From positions 1 to 10,679 of the forward strand of contig CAZXOC010000259.1 of assembly GCA_964642165.1 (NCBI GenBank): a stretch of 10,679 bases of DNA. The letters are read 5' to 3'. The notes beneath the pieces were generated by a model, which saw only the letters and a list, made by a program, of their open reading frames with translations, searched no databases and was not told the DNA's origin. Below are positions 1 through 5,877 of the stretch, one piece after another. The position numbers and the translations under genes were made by a program. The stretch's first letter is position 1. Each line of letters opens with the position of its first letter. The stretch is from CAYRVX01 sp964642165 (GTDB lineage: Bacteria; Planctomycetota; Phycisphaerae; SM23-33).

Positions 1-1200
1 ATCGCCTCGGCCGAGCCGGATTGGCCCCAGTGGCGCGGGCCGCGACGCGACGGGATCTGCGACGAGAAGAACCTGCTGCCCCGCTGGCCGGCCGGCGGGC
101 CCAAGCTGCTGTGGAAGGTCGGCGAGCTGGGCAAGGGCTGGTCCTGCCCCATCATCTGCCGCGACGCGCTCTACATCACCGGCGACGTCGGCCGGCAGTG
201 CGTGGTCTTCGCCTTCGGCCTCGACGGGAAGCCCAAATGGCGCACGCCCAACGGCGAGGCGTGGATGCGAAGCTACCGCGGCGCGCGGGCGTGCTGCCTC
301 TACGACGACGGGCGGCTGTACCACATGAACGCCCACGGCCGCGTCGCTTGCCTCGATCCCGCCGACGGCAGCGAGATCTGGAGCGTCAACGTGCTCCAGC
401 GCTTCGCGGGGCGGAGCATCAAGTGGGGGCTCAGCGAGTGCCTGCTGGCCGACGGCGACGAGCTGATCGTCACCCCCGGCGGGCGCAAGGCCATGCTGGC
501 CGCCCTGGACAAGAAGACGGGCCGGACCGCCTGGGCGACCCGGCCGCTGGGCAAGGAGACCGCCAGCTACGCCTCGCCCATCCTGTTTGGCTACGGGGGG
601 CGGCGGCACATCGTCACGTGCAGCTCCAGCCGGGCCTTCGGCGTCGACGCCGACACGGGCAAGATCCAGTGGAGCCGTCCGCGACCGACGCGCTATCGCG
701 CCATCGCCACCACGCCGATGTACCACGACGGACACGTGCTGGTCGCCAGCCCCGACGGCAAGACGGCCGAGATGTTCCGCCTGATCGTGGAAGGCGGCCG
801 GACGCGCGCCGAGCAGGCGTGGCAGTCGCCCATGATGGACATGAGCGGGTGCTTCACGGTCGTCGAGGGACGGATCCACGGCTCGGGCTACCATCGCACC
901 TTCCCGGGCTGGGCCGCCATCGACCGCAAGACCGGCAAGGTCCTCTACCGCATGCGGGACCTGGAGCGCGGCGCGCACCTCTGGGCGGACGGGCTGCTGT
1001 ACTGCGTCAGCCAAGGCGGCGACGCCGTACTGCTTGCGTCCACGGTTGACGGTTTCGAGACGCGCGGCCGCTTCCGCCTGGTCCAGCGCAAGTGCCGCGA
1101 CCTCTGGGCCCACCCGGTGATCCACGACGGGCGGCTGTACCTGCGCTACCACGACACGCTGTGGTGCTTCGACGTGCGAAGCGAAGCAGCCAGCCGGTAG
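1..1200 (+). CDS. Secreted PQQ-like beta-propeller repeat protein (5' end cut off by window)
   Basis: The frame is open from base 1 to TAG at 1198-1200 (399 residues visible). It begins IASAEPDWPQWRGPRRDGI. The ASA|E step looks like the end of a signal peptide, and D-W-P-Q-W-R-G-P is the usual mature N-terminus of planctomycete PQQ-like/BamB-like propellers, so probably only about 20 residues are missing. Blade-like repeats recur: a Y/L-x-x-G stretch followed by a D-x-K/A-T/D-G-K/S-x-x-W turn (for example LDPADGSEIWSV, LDKKTGRTAWAT, VDADTGKIQWSR, IDRKTGKVLYRM). Proteins of this fold are exported scaffolds or binding proteins; most planctomycete members have no assigned substrate, and no enzymatic residues can be named here. 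The first ATG/GTG downstream of the true start is at 202, well inside the domain, so it is not the start. The gene converges on the MgtC/DUF4010 gene across the repeat region. Confidence 0.9.
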   Translation: MASAEPDWPQWRGPRRDGICDEKNLLPRWPAGGPKLLWKVGELGKGWSCPIICRDALYITGDVGRQCVVFAFGLDGKPKWRTPNGEAWMRSYRGARACCLYDDGRLYHMNAHGRVACLDPADGSEIWSVNVLQRFAGRSIKWGLSECLLADGDELIVTPGGRKAMLAALDKKTGRTAWATRPLGKETASYASPILFGYGGRRHIVTCSSSRAFGVDADTGKIQWSRPRPTRYRAIATTPMYHDGHVLVASPDGKTAEMFRLIVEGGRTRAEQAWQSPMMDMSGCFTVVEGRIHGSGYHRTFPGWAAIDRKTGKVLYRMRDLERGAHLWADGLLYCVSQGGDAVLLASTVDGFETRGRFRLVQRKCRDLWAHPVIHDGRLYLRYHDTLWCFDVRSEAASR

Positions 1201-1240
1201 GCGCCGCGCCCTTCGCCGACCCACATGCCGCAGCGCTCGC

Positions 1241-1338
1241 CCGATTCAGCCATCCCTGACGGGACTGGCTCGGGGCGGGCCCCGCCGGGCGGCCGATTCA
1301 GCCGTCCCTGACGGGACTGGCTCGAGGTCGGCCCCGCC
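1241..1338. repeat. Tandem pair of 46-bp REP-like repeats, 52-bp period
   Basis: Copy 1 (1241-1286) and copy 2 (1293-1338) both read CCGATTCAGCC, then a TCCCTGACGGGA core, then ACTGGCTCG, then a GGCCCCGCC tail. They differ at three positions and are separated by GGGCGG. Each contains an ATCCC or GTCCC ... GGGAC stem around TGAC. The same stem occurs a third time after the gap at 1480-1493 as GTCCCTGCCGGGAC. This style of palindromic, convergent-intergenic repeat resembles the REP-like interspersed repeats I recall from planctomycete genomes; membership in a particular family is inferred. Confidence 0.7.
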
Positions 1339-1340
1339 CT

Positions 1341-1466
1341 CCCAGCGTTGNNNNNNNNNNNNNNNNNNNNNNNNNNNNNNNNNNNNNNNNNNNNNNNNNN
1401 NNNNNNNNNNNNNNNNNNNNNNNNNNNNNNNNNNNNNNNNNNNNNNNNNNGCGTTGAAACGCTGGG
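1341..1466. repeat. REP-like palindrome interrupted by the gap
   Basis: The left contig ends with CCCAGCGTTG (1341-1350). The right contig starts with GCGTTGAAACGCTGGG (1451-1466). Merging them on the shared GCGTTG gives CCCAGCGTTGAAACGCTGGG, a perfect inverted repeat with 9-bp arms and a 2-base centre. It is followed by CTATTCTCGTTGC and the third GTCCC/GGGAC hairpin. Such a hairpin between converging genes could act as a bidirectional terminator or mRNA 3' stabiliser; that role is inferred. Confidence 0.6.
1351..1450. other. Assembly gap (100 N)
   Basis: Exactly 100 N. This is the conventional placeholder for a scaffold gap of unknown size, so the true distance is not given by this length. 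Confidence 0.98.
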
Positions 1467-1569
1467 CTATTCTCGTTGCGTCCCTGCCGGGACGACTCCC
1501 GCGTTCCTGCATCTTGGACGGGGCCGAGGCCCGCCGGGTTCCCCGGCAGCGCCGCGCGCCGCCGAGCCG

Positions 1570-2817
1570 TCACTCGATCGCCGGCCAGAACGCCAGCAGC
1601 GCCGCCCCGCCGGCCAGGGCGATGCCGAAGACCACGGCGATCCGCTTCCATAACGTGCGGTGCCCCAGCAGCGCGACGGCGGCGCCCTTGAAGAGGATGT
1701 TCGACATCCCGGCCAGGAGGATCATCCGCCAGCCGGTGTCGGCGGGCAGGCGCTGGGCCTTGATGAGCTGGGCGGTCGAGAGGGTGATGGCGTCCACGTC
1801 GGTCAGGCCGCTCAGGCCGGCCACCACGTACAGCCCGCCGCTGCCGAAGTGCACCTTGACGGCCGCCACGGCGAACAGGATGCCCGCGTACAGCAGCCCG
1901 AAGACGACCGCCGCCCGGAGCTGGGAGGGGTCCTCCTCGAGCGACAGCCTGGGCGGCTGGCGGCGTGCCAGGAGGTACAGGGCCGCCGAGAGGGCGATCA
2001 TCAGCGCGGCCATGACCGCCAGCGGCGGGAGGATCCGCCACAGGACGTGCGGCGCGACGATGGCCACCTCGCCGCCGACGCGGAGGAAGACGATCGCAGA
2101 AGCGATGAGGATGACGAGCGCCGCGGCCGGGGCGCTGTCCGGGGCACGTCGGCTTCGTCGCGCGTAGCTGACGGTCGTCGCGGTGCTGGAGATGAGCCCC
2201 CCGAGCACGCCGCCCAGCAGCGTGCCGGCGCGCGGACCCAGGAACTTGTAGGCGATGTAGCTGCCGACGCTGATGCCGACGATCAGCACGACCATCAGCC
2301 AGATGGCGAACGGGTTCAGGACGTCGTACGGGCCGTACGTCTTGTTCGGCAGGATCGGGAGGATCACCAGCGCGATCAGCGTGAGCTGGATGATCGCGCG
2401 GAGGTCCTTCTTGCCGAATCGCTCGACGAGGGCGTGCAGGGGCTTCTTCCAGTGCAGCAGGACGGCGACGCCGCCGCCGACCATGACGGCCGGCACCATC
2501 TCCCCCAGCGCCAGCGCCGCGCCCACGCCGTACATCAGCAGCGCGGCGATCTCGGTGGTCAGCCCGGTCCCGATCTGCCCGGCGTGCAGCTTCACCAGCC
2601 CGCCGACGATGATCATCGCCGCGACGGCGAGCAGCCCGGCGGCAACCACCCAGCCGCCGACGGCGCCCGCCGTCTGCCCGGTGACGGTGCCGAAGACGGT
2701 GATCATCGCGAACGTGCGGATGCCCGCGACGTGCTCCTCACCCCACTCGCGCTGAAGGCCCACCAGCAGCCCGAGCCCCAGTGCCGTGCCCAGTTGCCGG
2801 AGGATAATCGGATCCAT
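1570..2817 (-). CDS. MgtC/SapB family inner membrane protein with DUF4010 domain
   Basis: A 415-residue, very hydrophobic protein with roughly a dozen membrane segments. Residues 5-130 match the MgtC/SapB N-terminal domain: GLGLLVGLQREW (residues 14-25) then AGIRTFAMI (31-39) are its hallmark motifs, in the usual order. Residues about 145-410 fit DUF4010, with the conserved-looking GGVLGGLISSTATTVSYARR (202-221), GLSGLTDVDAITLS (334-347) and AGMSNILFKG (369-378). Known MgtC relatives affect magnesium homeostasis and ATP synthase; the role of MgtC-DUF4010 fusions is not established, so transport is only a guess. I chose the ATG at 2817 (MDPIILRQLG) because the family begins there; an in-frame GTG at 2877 adds 20 non-homologous residues. 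No strong Shine-Dalgarno is visible. It is probably the second gene of an operon, 79 bases after the peptidase gene. Confidence 0.9.
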   Translation of the reverse strand: MDPIILRQLGTALGLGLLVGLQREWGEEHVAGIRTFAMITVFGTVTGQTAGAVGGWVVAAGLLAVAAMIIVGGLVKLHAGQIGTGLTTEIAALLMYGVGAALALGEMVPAVMVGGGVAVLLHWKKPLHALVERFGKKDLRAIIQLTLIALVILPILPNKTYGPYDVLNPFAIWLMVVLIVGISVGSYIAYKFLGPRAGTLLGGVLGGLISSTATTVSYARRSRRAPDSAPAAALVILIASAIVFLRVGGEVAIVAPHVLWRILPPLAVMAALMIALSAALYLLARRQPPRLSLEEDPSQLRAAVVFGLLYAGILFAVAAVKVHFGSGGLYVVAGLSGLTDVDAITLSTAQLIKAQRLPADTGWRMILLAGMSNILFKGAAVALLGHRTLWKRIAVVFGIALAGGAALLAFWPAIE

Positions 2818-2852
2818 CGTTGCCCAGATGCGAACGGACCCGCGCGGCAAGC

Positions 2853-2873
2853 CGCCGCACCACCGGTGCGGCG
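2853..2873 (-). terminator. Intercistronic 9-bp stem-loop
   Basis: CGCCGCACC and GGTGCGGCG form a perfect 9-bp stem around a 3-base ACC loop, in the 79-base gap between the peptidase and DUF4010 genes. No T-run follows on the minus strand, so a strong intrinsic terminator is unlikely. Partial attenuation, or protection of the upstream message end, fits better and would give the two genes different expression levels. The structure is seen; the role is inferred. Confidence 0.4.
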
Positions 2874-2896
2874 CCACACCGCCACGCGCGGCCGTG

Positions 2897-3730
2897 TCAC
2901 TTCGCGGTCATCGCTGCGTCGCGGTAGTGAATGGACACCAGCAGCGCCTGGCCGTAGGTGCGCCAGACGTCCGACGGCGTCAGGCCCGAGGCGCCGCGCG
3001 GCAGCTCCAACGTGATGATGGGGATGTGAAGATCGACGCCGGCGTACGAGCCGAGCGATCCCGGGCGCGCGCCCAGCTTCCGCATCGGCAGCCCGCACGC
3101 GCGGCTCATCGCGCCCGCCAGGTCGCGGGCGGGGCCGTCCCAGTCCACGCAGGCCAGCGGCTGGTGGACCGACACGATCCGTGCCGGGCGGTACCGCTCG
3201 ATCAGGCGAGCGATGTAGCGGCTCTCCGGCTCGGAGAGCGGCTTGAGGCCGTAGCGCCGGACCGCCTGGCGGTTGCTGGTGTCGAAGTTGCGGTTGAGGT
3301 CCACGCCGTGCGAGTTGGTGCGGCGGTTGGCGGCCAGGCCGTCCGGGTTCGTCGCCGGCGCCACGACCACGCGCCGCCCGCGCAGCATCTCCGGGTGCCG
3401 GGCCAGGAACGAGCACAACTCCTCGCAGATGGGCACGCTGGCGGGCTCGTTGCCGTGGATGCCCCCGAGCACCAGCACGCAGTCCCCGCCGTTGCCGTAG
3501 ACGCGGCAGCGGATGGCCCGGCCCTGGACGCTCCGCCCGACCGGCGTCTGCTCGCGCGCGGCGGGCGGGCGCGGCGGCGGCACGGGAGGCGGCGTGGTGA
3601 TCACGGGCGGTGCGGCCCCCAGACACGACGGCGGAGACGGCATGGTCAGGCTGGCCGCCGGCGGCTGCTCGCAGCCGGCCGACACGACCAGGCACGCCAA
3701 GGCAAGGACCCACGACCAATGTATACGCAT
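2897..3730 (-). CDS. Predicted lipoprotein, MpaA-like M14 zinc peptidase (murein peptide amidase family)
   Basis: A 277-residue protein. The metallopeptidase core (about 62-270) lines up with E. coli MpaA from memory: GGIHGNEP (zinc ligands H92 and E95), NPDG (128-131), GVDLNRNFD (142-150), SEPE, VSVHQPLACVDWDGPA (zinc ligand H189), PGSLGSY, and ITLELP (catalytic E242). MpaA cleaves the gamma-D-Glu to meso-diaminopimelate bond in cell-wall peptides; this substrate is inferred by homology. Unlike cytoplasmic MpaA, the protein starts with MRIHWSWVLALACLVVSAGC, a lipoprotein signal with C20 as acyl site, and has a proline-rich tether (about 41-57) before the enzyme domain, so it should act in the periplasm. 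The ATG at 3730 is chosen for this signal and for the upstream GAGGGAA ribosome binding site; a longer frame from 3871 has none. It is first in a likely operon with the DUF4010 gene. Confidence 0.88.
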   Translation of the reverse strand: MRIHWSWVLALACLVVSAGCEQPPAASLTMPSPPSCLGAAPPVITTPPPVPPPRPPAAREQTPVGRSVQGRAIRCRVYGNGGDCVLVLGGIHGNEPASVPICEELCSFLARHPEMLRGRRVVVAPATNPDGLAANRRTNSHGVDLNRNFDTSNRQAVRRYGLKPLSEPESRYIARLIERYRPARIVSVHQPLACVDWDGPARDLAGAMSRACGLPMRKLGARPGSLGSYAGVDLHIPIITLELPRGASGLTPSDVWRTYGQALLVSIHYRDAAMTAK

Positions 3731-3796
3731 GATTCCCTCGGCACACACGAGTCGGCACCGGCCCGCCGCGGCGGCCCGTCCCTGAGCCGCGCCTGC

Positions 3797-3837
3797 GACA
3801 GCCGGGCTGTCAGTAGACCCGCGCACCGGCGCGCCGG
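3797..3837. promoter_or_regulatory. Adjacent inverted repeats (possible operator or leader hairpins)
   Basis: GACAGC-CGG-GCTGTC (3797-3811) is a perfect 6-bp inverted repeat with a 3-base centre. Fifteen bases further lies the perfect palindrome CCGGCGCGCCGG (3826-3837). Both are 67-110 bases upstream of the peptidase start. The symmetry is certain; any regulatory role is inferred. Confidence 0.3.
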
Positions 3838-4061
3838 CAAGCGAAAAGCGCTCCGGCCACCTCGCCGCCACCCGCCCGCGCCGGCGCGGACCCGCCGCTG
3901 TTCCTTATCGGCGAGAAGCCGCCTGCGCCATCATCCCCGCAGCGCCCGGTGGCGCGGCATCGTCGCCCTCGCCGTCGGAAAGGGCCCGAATCGCCCCGCG
4001 GGACGGGCGCGGAGGCGAAGTCCCTGTTGACCGCGACTGCCGGTTCCGGCGACATTTCCCG

Positions 4062-4067
4062 TAGAAT
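4062..4067 (+). promoter_or_regulatory. Candidate -10 box TAGAAT
   Basis: TAGAAT lies 91 bases upstream of the propeller gene's GTG start and matches the housekeeping -10 consensus at five of six bases. There is no good -35 at 16-18 bases; a TTGACC (4027-4032) lies too far away, at 29 bases. If used, transcription would start near 4074 and give a leader of about 85 nucleotides. Confidence 0.35.
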
Positions 4068-4078
4068 GGCAGGATGGT

Positions 4079-4155
4079 CCCGCCTCATGGCGGGCCGGTT
4101 GCGCAGCGGAGCTCGAATGGGTCGAGCAAGCCGCGCGAAGGAAGGAGAGCCTCCT
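4079..4155 (+). promoter_or_regulatory. Structured 5' leader with hairpin over the ribosome binding site
   Basis: Three perfect stem-loops follow in order: CCCGCC-TCAT-GGCGGG (4079-4094), GCTCGA-ATGGG-TCGAGC (4111-4127) and AGGAG-AGC-CTCCT (4143-4155). The third pairs the Shine-Dalgarno bases AGGAG with CTCCT just before the GTG at 4158. Folding would hide the ribosome binding site. The arrangement could be an RNA switch or translational control element, but no known riboswitch core is recognised. Confidence 0.4.
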
Positions 4156-4157
4156 CC

Positions 4158-5684
4158 GTGTCACCTACGCAAAGCCGCGTACTCGCCGCCGGTATCGGCG
4201 CCGTGCTTGTCGCTCTGGCCGCGCCCGCCGCAAAGGCGGGCGACCAGCCCCAGTGGGGCCAGCGGTATTGCCGGAACATGGTCTCGGCCGAGACGAACCT
4301 GCCGGGAAGTTTCGACCCGGCGACCGGGCGGAACGTCAAGTGGGTGGCCCGGATGGGCACCGAGACGTACGCCTCGCCGATCGTCGCGGCGGGCAAGGTG
4401 CTGATCGGTACGAACAACGGCACGCCGCGGGACCGGCGGCACCGGGGCGACCGCGGCGTGCTGCTGTGCCTGGACGAGCGCGACGGCAGCTTCTGCTGGC
4501 AGCTCGTGATCCCGAAGATCCGCGACGACCCGTACAAGGACTGGCCGGGCGGCGGCATCGTCGCCCCGCCGACCGTCGAGGGCAACCGCGCGTACGGCGT
4601 GACCAACCGCGGGGCGGTGGTGTGCCTCGACCTGGACGGCCAGGCCAACGGCAACGACGGGCCCTTCCGCGATGAGGGCCGACTCATGGTGCCCAAGGGC
4701 GCGTCGCCCCTGAAGGTGACGGCCAAGGACGCGGACGTCATCTGGCGGTTCGACACGCACGCCGAGGCGGGCAGCTACCCCCACGACGCGGCGTTCGCGT
4801 CCATCCTTCTGCACGGGCCGTACCTCTACCTCAACACCAGCAACGGCGTGGACAACACGCACCGCCGCATCCGCCGGCCGGACGCGCCCGGACTGATCGT
4901 TCTGGACAAGGCCACCGGCCGGCTCGTCGCCCGCGACCGCGAGGGCATGTCGCCGAATACGTTCCACTGCACGTGGTCCTCCCCCGCCCTGGGCGAAGTG
5001 AGCGGCCGGGCGCTGATCTTCTTCGGCGGCGGCAACGGCATCTGCTACGCCTTCGAGGCCCTTCGGGCGGGCGCGGCGCCGGGCGAGACGGTCGCAACGC
5101 TCAAGAAGGTCTGGTCGTTCGACTGCGACCCCAACGCGCCGAAGGAGAACGTGCACCGCTACGTCCGCAACCGCCGCACGAGCCCCAGCAACATCATGGG
5201 CATGCCCGTGGTCCACAAGGGGCGCGTGTACGTGGCCGCCGGCGGCGACGTCTGGTGGGGCAAGCGCCAGAGCTGGCTGAAGTGCATCGACGCCTCGAAG
5301 ACCGGCGACGTCACGCGTTCGGCAGAGGTGTGGTCCCACGAGCTCAAGAGCCACTGCTGCGCCACCCCCTCCATCCACGACGGGCTGGTGTACATCGCCG
5401 ACTGCAGCGGGCTGGTCCATTGCCTGGACGCCGACACCGGCCGCGCCTACTGGACGCACAAGATGAAGGGCGTCATCTGGAGCTCGACGATGGTGGCCGA
5501 CGGCAAGGTCTACGTGGGCTCGCGGCGCAGCGACTTCTGCGTCTTCGCGGCGGGCAGGGAGAAGCGCGTCTTGGCGACCATCGAGCTGGACAGCGCGATC
5601 AGCGCCCCTCCCACGGCCGCCAACGGGGTGCTCTACCTCAGCACGATGCGGAAGCTCTACGCCGTGCAGAAGGCCGCGAAGTAG
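4158..5684 (+). CDS. Secreted PQQ-like beta-propeller protein
   Basis: A 508-residue protein with a clear signal peptide (residues 1-27, cleavage after AKA) and a mature start of GDQPQWGQRYCRNMVSAET. It fits a widespread planctomycete propeller family: GTNNGTPRDRRHRGDRGVL, DWPGGGIVAPPTVEG, CLDLDGQANGNDGPF, YPHDAAF, LYLNTSNGVDNTHRRIR, FHCTWSSPALGE and FGGGNGICYAFEAL appear in the expected order, and blade turns such as LDADTGRAYWTHK close the fold. The partner and substrate of this family are unknown; the protein should be periplasmic. I chose GTG at 4158 because the signal peptide starts there and AGGAG lies 10 bases upstream; an ATG at 4074 would add 28 polar residues ahead of the signal. 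Its family differs from that of the propeller at the left edge, so the two are not a recent duplication. Unusual for its leader, whose last hairpin includes the ribosome binding site. Confidence 0.92.
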   Translation: MSPTQSRVLAAGIGAVLVALAAPAAKAGDQPQWGQRYCRNMVSAETNLPGSFDPATGRNVKWVARMGTETYASPIVAAGKVLIGTNNGTPRDRRHRGDRGVLLCLDERDGSFCWQLVIPKIRDDPYKDWPGGGIVAPPTVEGNRAYGVTNRGAVVCLDLDGQANGNDGPFRDEGRLMVPKGASPLKVTAKDADVIWRFDTHAEAGSYPHDAAFASILLHGPYLYLNTSNGVDNTHRRIRRPDAPGLIVLDKATGRLVARDREGMSPNTFHCTWSSPALGEVSGRALIFFGGGNGICYAFEALRAGAAPGETVATLKKVWSFDCDPNAPKENVHRYVRNRRTSPSNIMGMPVVHKGRVYVAAGGDVWWGKRQSWLKCIDASKTGDVTRSAEVWSHELKSHCCATPSIHDGLVYIADCSGLVHCLDADTGRAYWTHKMKGVIWSSTMVADGKVYVGSRRSDFCVFAAGREKRVLATIELDSAISAPPTAANGVLYLSTMRKLYAVQKAAK

Positions 5685-5730
5685 CTCTCGGCACGCCGCC
5701 CGCCGCTTCAACCAGTGCCGCAAGAGGGAC

Positions 5731-5853
5731 ATGACCTGGAAGGACAACGACTTCGACGCGGGCGATTCGCCGGTGAGGATGACCGGCGTCGTGCGCGAGG
5801 CGGGCCCGCGGCGGGTGGTGGGCGGGAACACGGCCGGCAAGCCGGCCCGCTAA
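5731..5853 (+). CDS. Small hypothetical protein or gene remnant (40 aa)
   Basis: ATG at 5731 (preceded by AGAGGGAC) to TAA at 5851-5853 encodes MTWKDNDFDAGDSPVRMTG..., with no family I recognise. By my count 39 of its 40 sense codons end in G or C, against about 62% G+C at the first two positions; this is the pattern of the real genes here. The same pattern runs upstream in frame from 5683 (SSRHAARRFNQCRKRD), where there is no start codon. It may therefore be the tail of a larger lost gene rather than a complete small gene. It sits between the propeller gene and the kinase-phosphatase gene, and its last codons overlap a GC hairpin. Confidence 0.4.
   Translation: MTWKDNDFDAGDSPVRMTGVVREAGPRRVVGGNTAGKPAR
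5832..5847 (+). terminator. GC-rich stem-loop downstream of the propeller gene
   Basis: GGCCGGC-AA-GCCGGCC is a perfect 7-bp inverted repeat with a 2-base centre (4-base loop when folded), 31 bases before the kinase-phosphatase start. No T-run follows (CGCTAAACAAC), so it is at most a weak terminator or an mRNA-end structure. Confidence 0.35.
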
Positions 5854-5877
5854 ACAACATACAGAGCGGTGTGGGTT

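Larger units (their letters stand above)
1201..1569. other. Convergent intergenic region with repeats and assembly gap
   Basis: No coding frame is supported here. The region lies between the 3' ends of two converging genes. It holds two 46-bp direct repeats, three small GTCCC/GGGAC stem-loops (1252-1265 with one changed base, 1304-1317, 1480-1493), a 20-bp palindrome split by 100 N, and a GC-rich tail. Short open frames through it run across the N block and have no meaning. Confidence 0.75.
3731..4157. other. Divergent intergenic region
   Basis: This separates the start of the minus-strand peptidase gene from the plus-strand propeller gene, and should hold promoters for both. No frame in it has support from protein content. 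It contains inverted repeats at 3797-3811 (GACAGC, CGG loop, GCTGTC) and a perfect 12-bp palindrome CCGGCGCGCCGG at 3826-3837, then the plus-strand promoter candidate and structured leader listed separately. The two palindromes could be operators or hairpins in the peptidase mRNA leader; nothing distinguishes these options. Confidence 0.6.

Noticed and set aside
1241..1338. CRISPR array
   Set aside because: There are only two repeat copies, almost back to back with a 6-base separation, no spacers and no cas genes.
1660..3015. A 451-codon plus-strand frame opposite the DUF4010 gene
   Set aside because: Its Gln/Asp/Arg/His-rich translation is a typical antisense artefact of a GC-rich membrane-protein gene.
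3810..4088. A 92-codon minus-strand frame in the divergent intergenic region
   Set aside because: It has no recognisable motif and would cover the promoter and leader of the plus-strand gene.
4161..5840. A long minus-strand open frame (559 codons) opposite the second propeller gene
   Set aside because: It mirrors a gene with clear family motifs; its Arg/Val/Ala/Asp-rich translation has no motif. Long antisense frames are expected in high-GC genes.
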